In this document: positions 47,440 to 59,723 of the stretch, piece after piece | Layout of the letters: each line of letters opens with the position of its first letter | How positions within the stretch are numbered: the stretch's first letter is position 1 | Source: Pelomyxa schiedti | Taxonomy: Eukaryota; Evosea; Pelobiontida; Pelomyxidae | DNA: 64,000 nt | Reading direction: 5' to 3' | NCBI GenBank assembly: GCA_020536535.1 | Contig: JAHLWZ010000423.1 | Location: 66,252-130,251 of the forward strand | Notes under the pieces: generated by a model | What the model was told of the DNA's origin: nothing | The model's database searches: none | The model's input: only the letters and a program-made list of their open reading frames with translations | Translations under genes and position numbers: made by a program

Positions 47440-50400
47440 CTACCAGTTTTTCAAAAACTCCACAAGGGAGGTGTTGCAGGTCTGTTTATGTGATGAGTTT
47501 CGGAACCACTTGAGAAGGTTCATACCGAATTGTAATTCTGAAATGGGTTGGGTGTCTGGTTGTGGTGAAACTATTGTTACAACAGTCTCCAGCTGGGTCA
47601 TATCCAGCTGAGGAATCACATCCATGATAAAGGAAAGTTCCTGTTGTGTCGGGCTGTACATTGGTTGGCTGTTGGCATTGAGGTTAGAGGTAATACGGGG
47701 CTCATTAAGTGTTGAAACGCACATCTTTTCTTGCTGGATATCCTTCCTAATCTCTTGTATAATGGATACACTTTGCTGTTCGTGGGGGAGTGGAGATTGT
47801 GGAGGTGCGAATTTAGTGTGTGGAATTGCTTGAGTGTGAGGGTGCAGTTTTCTTCTGGTACTTCTGGGCTCTTTGCGCTTTTGTGGCGGTAGAGGTGCAG
47901 TATAGTGTACATCTTGAGTATGGGGTTGGGTTGGTTCTTGAGAGTCGGAGTTGAGATGTTGTTTTGTTTGCTTGATGCCTTGCCGGTATGTTTTGCCTGG
48001 ATGTCGTTGCCGGGTAGCACAACTATCCTGGATACCGGTTGGAGGGTTGATGGAATTTACTACGGATGTATGGGTGTTTGTGTGCCTGGTATCCCTGAGA
48101 AGAGGTACATCCCTTGAGCAAGTGCCTGGTGAAAGTTAGTCAGGAATTCTTTTGACAGCTACTTCGAACCTTCGGGATTGTTGCGGGATTCGTGTGGAAG
48201 ATTTGTTGTTGGTGCAGCGGCACTGTCCCTTGAGTAGCTATGGCTGGCTTGTTGTAACTCCGAGGTGTTATCCCCCACAAGAGCTTGTGACTGTCCGTGC
48301 AGCTGAGCCGCAAGTTGAGGGTACTGCTCAAATAGCTGTGTTCTTGTTTTATTCAAGTGTGTCTGTTGTTTTGCGATCTCAGTTGATATTTCGGCAATGT
48401 CACTCTCTAGGTCATACAAAATCCACTGTGGTACGTAAGTAACATGGATAATCAGTATTGAAAAACAGACTTGAAAACGAATTGTGCGCTGTGGATTAAA
48501 TTATGTAAGCACCAAAATAAATTTCTACCTTTTGGAAGAAGCTGACTTTACTTTCGGGAGGTACATTACAGTCTGCAGAATCAGATTGCTGGGTTGTGGA
48601 GAGAGCTTGAGAGTATGCCGCAGACTGCTGAGTGACTGGACACTGAGATAGAAGCCTGTTAGGGTTAGGGAGTGTTTGAGCGGAAGTAGCCAACGTTCCG
48701 GGATGGTGCAATAGTGAATGAGGTTGTGAAGACATTGGTGTCAGAGTTGTCTTAGGCTTAGATGGAGACTCTTTTCTTGTGTGCTGGGGTGGTCGGTGGG
48801 GGTGTTGTGCAGAAACTGGATGGTGAGGTACCACATGGTGTTCTCGGTGGGTAACTTTGTTGCTACTTAGTGAGGTTTGGGTGTGGCCTGTATCGCCTTG
48901 ATTTGGTGTGATTTGGTGTGTAGAGTACAAAGGAGAATGTGGTGAGGGAGGGTTTGATTTCGTATGCTGATCTGTTACTGGTGACTCACCTGACACTTTA
49001 TGTTTAATTGGTGAAGAATGTCTCTGCAACTCTCGAATTGGTTTGATTTTGACTTTCTTTCTTGGTGGAGAAACTGAAAAGCATTAGAAGATCCGTGAAT
49101 ATATGTAGGAAAACATGTTCACAGGCACATAAAAACTAACTTGGGTCGGTTTTCCTTGCTGGCACTGGGGGCTTTGTTATGAGCTGTGTCTGTCTCGGTA
49201 GAGCTGGGGGGTGAATTGTGAGCGGAGTATTTGAGCTTCCCAAGTTATTGGAAGAGGATGGAGGAGGATTTTTGGTTGAGGCATTATCTGATGATGCCGG
49301 GGAGTGTGCACTACTGGTAGTCGTAGTGTTTGAGGTTAACAGTGTGCTGGGGGAGTGGTGTTGATTGGCACTTTGAGAACTCAACTGGGTGGAATGACTA
49401 GGGGTGGATGTCGGTGAAGTATGTGGCAAGGCGTGAATGTTGTTGTGATTGAGGGATAAATGGCTTCCCGTTGCTAGTTGGGAGATGGATTTGGGATGGG
49501 GACGGCTTGTGTTAGAAGAATTGTTGGAGCAGGTTTTGATCAAGGAAGTAGGCTTGGAAGGAGTAGTGCTCACTGAATCGAGCTTCACCTCTTGTTCTTT
49601 TCTGTGTCGTGTAAGCTTGCAACGAAAAAAAAGCACCCTACGTTTGTAATATTGCGCGGGATATCCCATTCTTTTCCATTGCAGATTCAAGAGCTCTGCC
49701 ATTTAGAGGTAAGTGGGTAAGAAATAAAGACCCTGACACACCCTTGACAGTTTTGAGCTGCAACAAACATTGGTGTGCCACTGGCTGCAGTACGTGTTGT
49801 AGTATTGAATACATAAGCCATGTGCTTGAGCATTAATTCGACTCCCTTGTAGGAGTCCACATCTCCAATCTGCTTTCAAACTTAGAGTGGCATCAAGTCA
49901 TACCAAAAAAAAAAAAAAAGAACCAAAGAAAAGAAAAACTATCAACAATAAAATAGTAATAAATTATATTTATTTACAAACAACAAAAATATCAAGGTTG
50001 TTTGTATGGAGTCTTGTTGGTTGTGTTTTTATTCACACTGCTTTCCAGGGTTGTTGGTTTTTTTTTGTGCACCTTTGTGGTGATGGACGGGTCATCAGAG
50101 GCACTCTTGAAGAAAAAAACAGACTCAGGAATATTCTTGATAGAAGTCCATATGGACACGGCCAAGTCGTGTTGAGTCATTTGTTTTTGATGCTCAATTG
50201 GTCTCTTCGGTTGACTACTCACGTCGTCGACCACAAAACTGACGTCGGATTGAGAGCGTTCCCACAAGTCCAAAGCACTGCGTGATAATGACCCACACGA
50301 TATGTGACTCTGGCCTGAGGTCAATGACTGCGATGTTGAGGGATTGGTGCCTGTGAGGTGAAGGGGAGTATTGGCCCTGAATGTGATGGTATAGATGCTG

Positions 50401-50534
50401 CTAAATCAGACGGGAATATCTAATGCTTGGAAAATCATCACAATGAACCTGATCTGGCCGAAATCACCAGAGGGTGTGGATTTTGTGTACATTGGTACGT
50501 AGACACCAACAGGGGACTGGTGTCTCAGAGCCAT
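47440..50534 (-). CDS. BET-family protein: divergent bromodomain, long linker, NET domain
   Basis: Minus gene. Bromodomain part: DLAVSIWTSIKNIPESVFF, DPSITTKVHKKKPTTLESS, then across an intron GDVDSYKGVELMLKHMAYVF followed by NTTTRTAASGTPMFVAAQNC and LLNLQWKRM (about 50180-49670). The acetyl-lysine-binding Asn (YVFN) is kept, but the usual DY..IIK.PMDL..I block is degenerate. A very long Ser/Thr/Pro/His/Gln-rich linker follows with a basic PPRKKVKIKPIREL patch (about 49070) and a short coiled coil DLESDIAEISTEIAKQQTHL (about 48410). Near the end, MYSPTQQELSFIMDVIPQLD and LETVVTIVSPQPDTQPISEL (about 47665-47545) fit the NET (extra-terminal) domain. BET proteins read acetylated histones and recruit partners through NET. 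The 5' end is uncertain; ATG 50534 is the best candidate, facing the capping protein gene. Confidence 0.6.
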
Positions 50535-50687
50535 TGTTAGAGGATTGGTAAAGTGGCCTCAAATTAGGCACAGAGTCCCTTCGGGGGCGAAAAACCCGAA
50601 GAAGATCTTTAAATAGGAATTAAAGAAAAAAAAAAATCAAAGCCCTAGGCCGCAGTGTGTCAGTGCCGCCAACAACCACAGCATAAA

Positions 50688-52042
50688 ATGACAGACGGAC
50701 CCAGCGATGCAGAGATTATTCAGATCGCCACCAATTTTCTTATGAATTCTCCTCCCGGTGAATTCCTGGAGGTTGTAACAGGTACCTTCTCCCCCGATTG
50801 ATGTTGTTGGTGTTGTTATTTTTATTTTTTTTTTTGTTTGAGGTCTTTGTCTGGCTTTACTTTTTTTTCGTGTGTTATAGTCAATGATCGTTGTGGCTAG
50901 ACGTTCGTGCCTTGTTGCCCAGGGAATCGTTGTTGAACAGCACTGCCGCAAACACTTTTAAAGAGTACAACTGCGATCAAATGATCCAAGTTGATGCTCC
51001 TGGAGGGACACACAAGGTTTTTCGCCCTTCCTTGTTTTTCGTTTCTTTCGGGGGCAACTTTGTTTGTTACAAACATTTTTTTCCCTATGTACAAACATCA
51101 CCTTGAAGGTACTCATTACAAAGCATGGAGAGGTTGGTGAAAATGAGTACGTTGACCCTGTTGGTCAACAAGTGCTTACGTTTGATCACATTAAGCAGGT
51201 TAGTAAAAAGAGTATTAGCGATTCCGACATCCAACAGTTCCCTCTCTTTAGGAAGTTGTATCAGCAAGACCTCTTGCTGGAGAGCTAGTTGCTGACCTCG
51301 AGCCAGCACGCGCTGCAATTGAGAAGCAGGCTTTGGTTTACTGTGCCGACCATTATCCCAATGGCACAGCCACTGTGTATTCTTCCAGGGCGGACAATGC
51401 AGTTTATGTCTGCATCTCTTCTGCTAAGTTTAACCCGACTAACTTCTGGTTCGTTCAGTGATTTTGTTTTCCAACTGTAGTAATGCTGCACTAGGAACGG
51501 ACGGTGGCGTGCAGAGTGGAAAATCGCCATCGCTAAGTCTGGCAACATGCAACTCTCTGGTCGCATCCGTGTACAAGTACATTACTATGAGGATGGTAAT
51601 GTTCAGTTACAAACTGATACCACAAAGAAAACTACAGCTCCTGGTGCTGCAGTAAGTTCCTAGTGCCACATTTGACAAAAAGCCTCCCCCTGTCCTAACA
51701 TTTGGGCAGGATCCAACTGTACTCGCTACCAATGCGATGAAGGCAATTATTAAGACTGAACAAACTTTCCATCAAGCACTTGACACCAGCTACACAACCA
51801 TGGGTGAAACCTCCTTCAAAGCTCTCCGCAGGGCTTTACCCATTACACACACCAAAATTAATTGGAATGTCATCAGAAGCTACAGGCTTGGCCAGGAAGT
51901 TGGTGGTGTGCAATTTGACCCTTTTTTTCATTTTCTCTTACTCTTTATTTAGGGTCGGGTTCCTCTTCTTGAGACATTTCGTGTAGCTCTATTACCAATG
52001 AAACATAAAGGGAAAGAAACAAAATACAAGAAAGAAAATTAA
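50688..52042 (+). CDS. CAPZA: F-actin capping protein alpha subunit
   Basis: ATG 50688, exons with short introns. Recognised blocks: [155 protein letters not shown], and near the end [20 protein letters not shown]. These cover the whole CapZ alpha chain, which pairs with a beta subunit to cap barbed ends of actin filaments. The end is uncertain: reading through gives a stop at 51952; splicing a 50-nt intron gives a Lys-rich tail ending at 52042. Most family members stop soon after the RLGQE-type sequence, so either is possible. Confidence 0.92.
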
Positions 52043-52769
52043 AAATTAAGAAAGCACTACAACACAAGACAACAAACAAATCATTGGTTTTTTTTTTTTT
52101 GAAAAAAAAACAAAAGGTCATTTTGCCTCCTCTTTTGGAGTCTCTTTTATATTACATGCCAAAAGGTACAATTAACTATTGATTTCCGTGGACTCGTTGC
52201 CTATTAAACAAGTAATTTGGAGCTGGCTCTCTGGAAGCGCGTAGTTGTGATTAGGGATCACACCGTGTCGGGGATGATTCTGCAAGAAATTTCAGTAGTG
52301 ACAGTAACTAATGAGGGGATACCGTTGGGTAGGAATTTTTTTCCTTTGTCATATAATAAAACACAATGATTACAACCTGTTCAGGTGAGGTAAACAATTT
52401 TGAGAGTTGTATGAGCACACACCCAGGTGGGTATATACATGCTGAGAAGGAAAAGGGCGATTTCAAAAAATGTATAGGTAATGCCATGGGTCTTGCTTAA
52501 TTTTAGGTAAAATAAAAGTATCTCTGCAAACGTACATCAAAATAATCCATGCAAGAATCGAAACTGGTGAAGGATGCAGCCAGTATAATTTGCAAAAGTA
52601 AAACACAGCCTATCGGTTAAAAGTTGAAATGTTCAGTAAGTTCCAAAAACGAATCAGAAAAACACACTAAAGCATCCTATATAAAAGATCACAAAACCCA
52701 TAAGGAGTCTCCTCTTAGATTGAAACCCCTGTCCAATGAGAACCGTGGAAGTACCTTTACTACAGCTGA
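52043..52769. other. Intergenic, convergent 3' ends
   Basis: AT-rich 3' flanks of the capping protein and of the multi-pass membrane protein. Includes A- and T-homopolymers at about 52087-52112. I see no gene or RNA here. Confidence 0.5.
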
Positions 52770-53738
52770 TTAAGCTGGCAGAAAGATAAGGAATACGAAC
52801 GTGAGGTAAAATCCACTAATAATGTAAACAACAGCAAGAACCAGCTGCATCGTGGTAAAAATGAGCCAAGTTACATCTGTTGTCACCTGTTACAACAAAG
52901 AAAGTAAAAAGGAAACTACCAACACATTTATCAAAGATGTAGTAATCAACAAGATGATATACACAAATCTCTGCGACTAGTGCAGCTGTCATAAGTGCAA
53001 AAAATATTCCTGCAGCAGGGCGAAGTATTCTGCCACCAACTCAGTTTTTTTCACGTGAATGTGACAGTGTTAAGGGGGAGGCTACCTCGTGACAAGTTGA
53101 GGATTCCCCGACACTCTTAGTGCATACACACAAAAGTAATACGCACTCACAACATACTGAGATAATTCCAGATAGAGGATTGTAGAAGAAAATCCTTGAC
53201 TTCTGGAAACGAAGGAGTAGTGCACCACGCCTATCCTGTTGGATGATCACTCAAACATAGAAAGAACGATGAATCGTTTGTGGCTGCATACACCAACTCC
53301 ACAATTGCAATGTACATGAGGAAGTGTTTGTAGCTCCACATCCGGCCTGTTCTCCGCAAAAGGAGTACGCACTGTACTACCACAAAAATCAATGTGATTA
53401 TGCACAGCAAGTCTAGAACGCATGCACTCATGCACTCTAAAAAAAAAAAAGAAGGGAATAAGACATGCTTCTACAAGTCCATCGATAGCCAAAAAGAGAT
53501 AAAAACCCCAACAAAGGTAGCCAAAAGAAAGCAAGAGAAAGGGAAAAAACAAAAAAAAAAAGCAAGTTCACGAAACACAACTGTAGGGATCTCGATCGTC
53601 AGCAGCACAGTCGAGGAGACAATAGGCAGGCATAAACAAGTCACGAGGGTGTTGGTTGCTGCTGCCATAGGAGGCACTGCTCCCATAACTACTACTACTA
53701 CTTGCACTCGGGCTCGTCCCTTGACCCGCCATCGCCAT
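52770..53738 (-). CDS. Multi-pass membrane protein, unknown family
   Basis: ATG 53738 (MAMAGQGTSPSASSSS), TAA at 52770. A Ser/Tyr/Gly-rich N-terminus with QHPRDLFMPAYCLLDCA is followed, after short introns, by hydrophobic spans ACVLDLLCIITLIFVVVQCV, FLMYIAIVELVYAATND, LYLELSQYVVSAYYF, AAGIFFALMTAALVAEICVY and LIFTTMQLVLAVVYIISGFY. At least five, probably seven, membrane segments are therefore present. The SYKHFLMYIAIVEL loop after a basic LRRTGR turn brings to mind TOM1/THH1-like or GPCR-like seven-TM proteins, but no signature is clear and I leave it unnamed. It sits 205 bp downstream of the polyQ gene on the same strand. Confidence 0.5.
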
Positions 53739-53943
53739 CAATCCCCAAAAAAGCCACAACAACCCGGGATGAGATAAAAAAAAGAAACAAAAAGATTCAC
53801 AGAATGTGTACGGGACTGTACGCTGAAAGTGTCTACCCAGAGGGCAGGGAAAAAAGGCAAGCATTTGGGATCAACACAGATACAGAGGTGGGAGCTCAAA
53901 GGGCGTTGTTGAGTTCTTTTTGTTGTGTTGATTAGTTGGGAAT

Positions 53944-56092
53944 TTAGAGAAGATAGAAAGGGTGGGAGTCCTCAGTACTTTGTTCAGAGACCGATTCTAT
54001 CAGAGATGACAAGAATTTAGAAAACTCGTTCAAAACTGCATCTTGTTTCGATACTGGAGGAGTCTCACTAGTAGCCTACAGGAAGGCCATAAGTAGTTTC
54101 CCTCAATTTGCGTATTATACTTGTGTAGAGGCTGCCACAAGAGAGTGAGCTAAACCCATCATTTCAGAGTTCAGTTTCTTTGATAAAAACCTTAGCTTAC
54201 ATTAGTAGAGCTAGATCAAAAAAAATAATCTACCTGAAGTTGTCTAATGTTGGGAGGGGTTGTGGTTCATTTTGAGATGTCTGCTGTGGTTGCCGAGTTT
54301 TGTCAATCTCTCTGAGTGCGTTTATATTTCTTGCTTCAATGAAAGTAACATCGGTGCATCCTGGAAAAGAAATCTAGTGTTGGAAACTTTCCAAACAAAA
54401 AAAAAAATGGCATCACCTGGCCTGTTTTTACATAGAGTGCAAATGCATACAGTTGTGCATCTCAAGGATCCCCTGAAGCATTCGCAGTTGTTTGTCAAAC
54501 ATGACGTTTGGCACTTGCATGATTTCGTTGAGTCCTTTTGTTCCTATTGATAAAAGTTAATACTAGGCCACCATCAGATGCACACACAGCTGTGGCAAGT
54601 TTTTTGCTGCTGTCCACACTTGCATCTACTTCTTTTCCTACTGTGCTTGACATGTTGGTCGGTTTCAGTGCAACACTAGAATTTATAGGGACTTCATGAA
54701 GGGATGAGCCAGGTGCAACTGGGGCCATTTCAGTCTCTTGACTACTGGAGTCTGGTATTTTCTCATTTTCTGAAGTTGCAGTGGGTGGGTGAACATTTGG
54801 TTCCTTTGAAGTCACATCTGTGCTTATCTTCTCCTTTTCACCTGTTAATGGAGGAATTTCAGCCTTCTGTGGCCCTGTACTTTGTTCATTCATGTTTGCG
54901 GCATCAAATGAAAGAGCTCTTCTTGCCCGAGATTGTTCCACTATGGTTTGAGCGTTGAAGTTGTGGTCTTGGATTTGTTGAGAATGTTCACCTGAGAAGG
55001 TCTCTTTGGTTGTTGCAGTGTTTTGTGAGGTCACAGTAGGGAGTCTACGTTCCAGCTCTTTATTAATACTTTGATGTGGATCCATTGGAGTGAATTTCTC
55101 TGTACTAGCGGTTGAATCTGTAGACAGCTGAGCAGGTTTAAAGTGCGGACCGGCTTCCCCTCTTTCAGTGTTTATTACAGTGAGTAGATTATCAGTGGTT
55201 TGAGATTGAGTAGACATGGAGTTTTGATGCATTGCTGATTGTTGAAACATTTGTTGAGGGACAACATGATGGGGATAGTAAGGGTACTGTTGGTTAAGTG
55301 ATTGCATTTGAAGTTGTCTTTGTTGTTGTTGTGTTAGTGGCTGGATATTTTGGTAACCGCTAGTAGCTGCCCGTAACAAGTTCAGTTTGGATGAAAAGGA
55401 GTTTGCCCTTGCACGCCTCTTTGGCGCATAGGGTTGTGGTTGCTGTGCAGTATAAGGTGCCTGCACATAGTGTGTTGGTATAGGTGCATAATCGCAAAAG
55501 TCTGTGATGAGATAGATAAGGAACAAAGTACTCAATACAAATTGGGGGCAGGAGGAACAAAAGTGTTTTCACAAGGTGAGGGGGAAAAAAAAAGTAATGT
55601 GCACATGGATTATAGGAGAGTGTCATATGAACCATCAGGAGACTGCCTGGTAATGTACTGTGCTTGCCCTAATCCAGTAGGATACTCATAATTCCCTCCT
55701 CTCCCTACTCCCATGCCCATCCCCATTCCCATAATTCCCATCCCTGGTATTCCCATCATGCCCATTCCCGCATTGCCCCCTCCACCTGGACCACCGCCGC
55801 CACCACCGGGGGGTCCCATAATCCCGCCAACAGTGGCGTCCTGCATCCCACACGGGCGCCTGACCCCCGAGGCCCTGGCAGGCCGGTGTCCAGTGTGCCC
55901 GTAGTACATCTGGGCCCCAATTGAATACCCACCCTGGGCCATCTGTTGCTCCTGCTCCAGATCTTGCTCCTGGTCTTGGTCGCGGTCTTGCTCCTGCTCT
56001 GCCTCTTGCTCCTGCAGTTGCTGTTGCTGCTGCAACAAGTACATTTGCAAGTACTGCTGTTGTTGCTGCTGTTGCTGGTAGAGCATGAGCCT

Positions 56093-56126
<34 letters not shown>

Positions 56127-56338
56127 ATGAGGGCGTATTCTTCCTCAGTGGTGCCGAGGACGTAGGGCGTGGGGTCGAATTCCATGCCGCTGTCCGACTG
56201 CTGTTGCTGTTGCATGAGCACATTGCTGATGTTGTCGGACGACCCCGGCGCGGGGTCGAATTGTTGTTGTGGGTGGGGTCGAAGAACGTGCGGCGACGCG
56301 TCCACGGCGTTGTTGTGCTGCTGCGATGAGGCGGACAT
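53944..56338 (-). CDS. Glutamine-rich low-complexity protein, unknown function
   Basis: ATG 56338 (MSASSQQHNNAVDASP). Residues about 40-140 are mostly Gln (runs of 10-13 coded by mixed CAG/CAA), then EQEQDRDQDQEQDLEQEQQ, and a Gly/Met/Pro region with repeated GMGIMGMGMGMG. Exon 2 (about 55490-54540) starts with CDYAPIPTHYVQAPYTAQQP and contains a basic KRRARANSFSSKLNLLRAA patch, more Gln/Tyr/Pro, and a long Ser/Thr/Glu-rich part. Last exons read TFIEARNINALREIDKTRQP and LNEFSKFLSSLIESVSEQST. No family is recognised. The composition (Q-rich, low complexity, a basic patch) is typical of transcription or RNA-granule proteins, but that is only composition. The GMGIMG repeat is coded by a CCCAT-type repeat on the plus strand (about 55700-55770). 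Confidence 0.6.
56010..56140. repeat. CTG/TTG (polyQ-coding) repeat
   Basis: Interrupted CTG/TTG triplets, read as CAG/CAA on the minus strand, coding the main polyglutamine tracts of the Q-rich protein. Confidence 0.9.
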
Positions 56339-56712
56339 CTCGTAAGACCGCCGAATTTGAAATTGGACTGAAAATTTTGATTGGTTTGTGCTTTGGTTGG
56401 TTTTTGGGGTTTAGAGGCCAGTGGCCCAGTGTAGGACGAGGTTCCTGGCTTGTATGTAGATGGTGTCGTAGCGCAGAAAGTCGTACAGGCTCCTGGTGCC
56501 AGAGTAGGGAAGCAACGAGGTTGGGGGTGTGCCTGTGAACACGTCACAGTCGCACTCGGTGGGGCACAGGCCGAGCGCGTCGGCTGCGGATATTAGGAAG
56601 CAAAGATGGAGCAGGCGAATGAACTGGTTTTGGTCAAGCGGAACGCCTTGGGTTTGTGAATTTTAGCTATTTTTGGGTGTGGGGCTGTTCGTCCAGCAAA
56701 ATTGTGGGGGGG
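56339..56712. other. Spacer between polyQ gene start and HD-domain gene end
   Basis: Upstream region of the polyQ gene (minus strand). It contains short open stretches but nothing recognisable; it probably holds the promoter of the polyQ gene and the 3' flank of the HD-domain gene. Confidence 0.4.
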
Positions 56713-57567
56713 TTATTTACCGGGTTTTTTTAGTCCACATTGCTCTGCTCCTTTATTAATTGAATCACACAAAGTCCGGTAGTCTGACCTCAGAATATTT
56801 TCGTCAAGGTGTGTGAAGCCTTTAAGGGCTGCCTGAGAAGACACACATACGCCAAACGAACTGTGTAATCTCGTAATGAATGCTATTCTGAGATAAGGTT
56901 GGACACAGGAGAATGAACTTGTACTTCAAAAAACTGAGCTTCGCACACACAATGCAATATCCGCCTCTGTCCATCCAATAGACAGCAGCATGTCATGTAT
57001 GTTGAGCGTTTTGTTGCCAGGTAATAAGAAAAGTCTTGTCCCCAAGACATATTCAGCAGAAGTGTGCTCGTGGTTCGCCTTTGTTACAAAATCCAGTTGC
57101 AAATCACCACCCTTGCCAGTATCGTGCACAATAGCTGCTTGAACAACATATTTTATGTCTTCTGGGTTCACACCGCGCGCCCACAGCGACCCAGTTTCCA
57201 CGAAATGCAAAGCGGCCTTTGCTACCCTAAATTGGATCCGGTTATTAACTGTGCACAGTTTGGAGTTTAGTTCCTGAGACTATCTCGTCGAAGAACGCCA
57301 AAACCAAAACAGGCGCCAAAACAAACAAACAAACAAACAAAACAAACAAACAACTCCCAACCAACCAAAAGCCCGAACTAACCACACTGAATGGGAATAG
57401 AGTGAGCCCATGTGCCACATCTGCTCCCACGTGCCTGCGTCGGGAGTGCCGTGCTTGGGGTGGGGCTTGGGACAATACATCGACAGTGCCTCGTACAGAT
57501 TCACTGCGCTGGCCCGCACGCTGCCCTTGCTCGCAGCATCAAGCACCTCTCGCTCACTATCCATCAT
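56713..57567 (-). CDS. HD-domain protein, predicted metal-dependent phosphohydrolase
   Basis: Two adjacent ATGs at 57567 and 57564 (MMDSEREVLDAASKGSVRA) start exon 1, which ends near WEQMWHMGSLYSHS. A roughly 130-nt intron holding a CAAA repeat follows. Exon 2 gives RVAKAALHFVETGSLWARGV, PEDIKYVVQAAIVHDTGKGG, HEHTSAEYVLGTRLFLLPGN and DMLLSIGWTEADIALCVRSS; exon 3 gives AFITRLHSSFG and DENILRSDYRTLCDSINKGA, stop at 56713. The VHDTGK motif with a following HEH is the core of the HD superfamily, which binds divalent metal and usually hydrolyses phosphate esters. Substrate cannot be told. The protein is about 235 residues, a usual size for single-domain HD proteins. Facing the type I membrane protein gene (225 bp between starts). 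Confidence 0.7.
57317..57352. repeat. CAAA tetranucleotide repeat in an intron
   Basis: About eight CAAA units, one interrupted, inside the first intron of the HD-domain gene. Confidence 0.85.
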
Positions 57568-57791
57568 CACCCACACAACCAGATACGAGATGAAGAGAGC
57601 TTGGGTCCTGCAGTCTTGCTGGGTCGACTGACAAACTTTGAAACGAACAGTAGAGAGGTTGAAAGTAGATTTTGTGCCTCAACCTTGCCCCCTCCAGAGC
57701 AGCAATTTTTCGGCCACCAAATTGACCAAACAAACGCTAACGGGTTTTCGTGGGCCAACGCCAGACCGGAAAAAAAAACGGAACAATAACA

Positions 57792-59351
57792 ATGGTCCCG
57801 CTGCGAGCGCTGCTTGTTTCTTTTATGGTGTTGGTGGGATCTAGATCTGTCGTGTACGGCGACACCAAAAACAACAACAACTGCACGTACAGTGGCTACG
57901 GTACTTTCTCCGTGTTAAACAACATGCGAGAAATGACGGTATCGTACAGCGGCGGCAACGTCAGCGTTACCGCGGTGGACTACTGCCTTGGATCGTTGTC
58001 GTTTGCCGGAAAACCGCCAGACGGTGCAGACGATTTCTCCTGCGATTACCCAGGGGCCTCAGGCACAAATGGGTGGACAGTTACATTCTCTGGATACGGC
58101 GGCACCATCGTCACTGTGAGCAGGAATTTCACAATGGATGAGTACACCACGTTCTGCGCCGAGACTGAAGAAACCCCGAGTGGGTATCAGGTATCTACGA
58201 CTGTATACGAGGAGACCATGCCTTTGGTGACTGGAATTAACCTTGACGGCACGCCAGCTTATGTCACTATTTGGTCTCCTTTCTATGATGTATTGCCAAA
58301 CCCAACCATACTTTTTGCAAAATTTACATCTCACAGGTCTCGGTACTGCCCTCTTCTACCTCTGCTGTGTTAGAGTGCACTGTGGAAGATTCAGTTGCAT
58401 GTGGGGCAACAGTAAGTGCTACCCTGGGACTGGCTGGGGAAACAGCAAATATTAACATAGTCACACAAGTGGTGGCACCTTGGACTTTTGTTGCCATTAA
58501 TCCAAGCCCGGTAGAAATACCTGCTGACGCTATTTCTGCAGTAGTGCTAGTAACATCTGAAGTCTCTAACTCCCACTCCACGTCACAAGCAAGTGGATTG
58601 ATCACTGTAGTCCCCCAAAGTGGTTGCAAGGTCTATGGTGAATTGAGTTTCCTGACGTATATCTGCACGGAAGACGAAAATTCTTGCAGTGATGTAGCAT
58701 TGGATGAAATGCCATCTTTCGCAACAACCATTTTTCTGGACATACCGGAAAATTGCAGTGAAATGCAAGCCCACGATTCTTCCACCACTCTATACATACG
58801 CACAAGTCTTCCTGATGGAACCCCTGCTTATTCAGTTGCAGGGGGAGATAGTATGTCATGTGTCCTTTCCCTACATCGGACTAACTCGGAAAAGCCTTGA
58901 TCATCGAGGAGATCATCACAACATCAGTCAGTGTACCCGATTCGATTTGCTCTTGTTTAACGGATCTTATGGTCTATGACTGGGCCGGTAACATCGTTGG
59001 AGCATATTACCGCATTGAAAACAACACGATGTTTGCGACTAAAAAGCTGAATTCCACCCCACTGTATAACAAGTTTAGGTTTGCCTAAATCTCTCTTTTC
59101 ATTCGCTAAGTTTCTCCCACAGCACAATCCTCCCTGCGGACCTTTTCCCATCTGACAACGTTGTTTGGCTCCAGGCTACTTGTCAACTCAGCTCAAGTAC
59201 CCCAGTCTATGGTGTGATATTAATCACTGTGGGGTCTTCAGAGACTACTGTTGGCTACAAGGCATTCTGGTTACTCCTGGGGGGTGTCGCGGTGCTGACT
59301 TTTGTGGCTTATGAGATCAAAACACACAAATCACGCAGCCAGAGGGGATGA
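57792..59351 (+). CDS. Type I membrane protein with Cys-rich ectodomain
   Basis: ATG 57792 is followed by a clear signal peptide, PLRALLVSFMVLVGSRSVVYG. The ectodomain is rich in Thr, Ser, Gly, Asn and paired Cys, with several N-glycosylation sites (NCT, NVS, NFT, NCS, NNT). Joined exons (introns near 58290-58340, 58850-58900 and 59080-59120) end with one transmembrane helix, FWLLLGGVAVLTFVAYEI, and a short basic cytosolic end KTHKSRSQRG. Two segments (NLDGTPAYVT at about 58240 and SLPDGTPAYSVAGG at about 58810) share a DGTPAY core, suggesting two related ectodomain modules. I do not recognise the family; a cell-surface role is inferred from layout only. Confidence 0.65.
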
Positions 59352-59723
59352 CAGCAATTTGCCCTGCAAATGAATGTAACACTAGTGGCACTCTAAGTTA
59401 TTCTATTTTCACCAAGGGTGAATGTAAAAAAAAACAATTTATTTTACACAATTCGAATGTGTACCCCTCCCACAAAACCACCCACGCCCCCCTCCCTCAC
59501 TAAGTGAGGGTGCTCAGCACAAGAGGTAATGCCCACACAGGAAAGCGAATTTCCTTTGCGGAACCAACTTGGGTTCATTCATGGCATTGGTGCTCATAAT
59601 GACACACTCCTCCTGGTTCTTCTGATGTCCAACAGCATGCATCCACTGTGTTCGTGCACCGTGTCTTGTGCAAATCTTTGGTACACTTTCAATCATTAAG
59701 AATCTGTTGGGCTTCCTCTGGTA
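59352..59723. other. Spacer between type I membrane protein and zinc-knuckle gene
   Basis: Both flanking genes are on the plus strand. A C-rich tract with the short inverted sequence CTCACTAAGTGAG lies at about 59498-59510. No gene seen. Confidence 0.4.

Noticed and set aside
49887-50285. Plus-strand open frame beginning with poly-Lys
   Set aside because: Starts in an A-homopolymer that lies in an intron of the minus-strand BET gene and runs antisense to its bromodomain exon.
55756-56547. Minus-strand frame rich in Ser/Asn/Arg and a plus-strand poly-Leu frame over the polyQ gene
   Set aside because: Frame shadows of the CAG/CAA repeat; only the Gln frame has a sensible start and continues by splicing.
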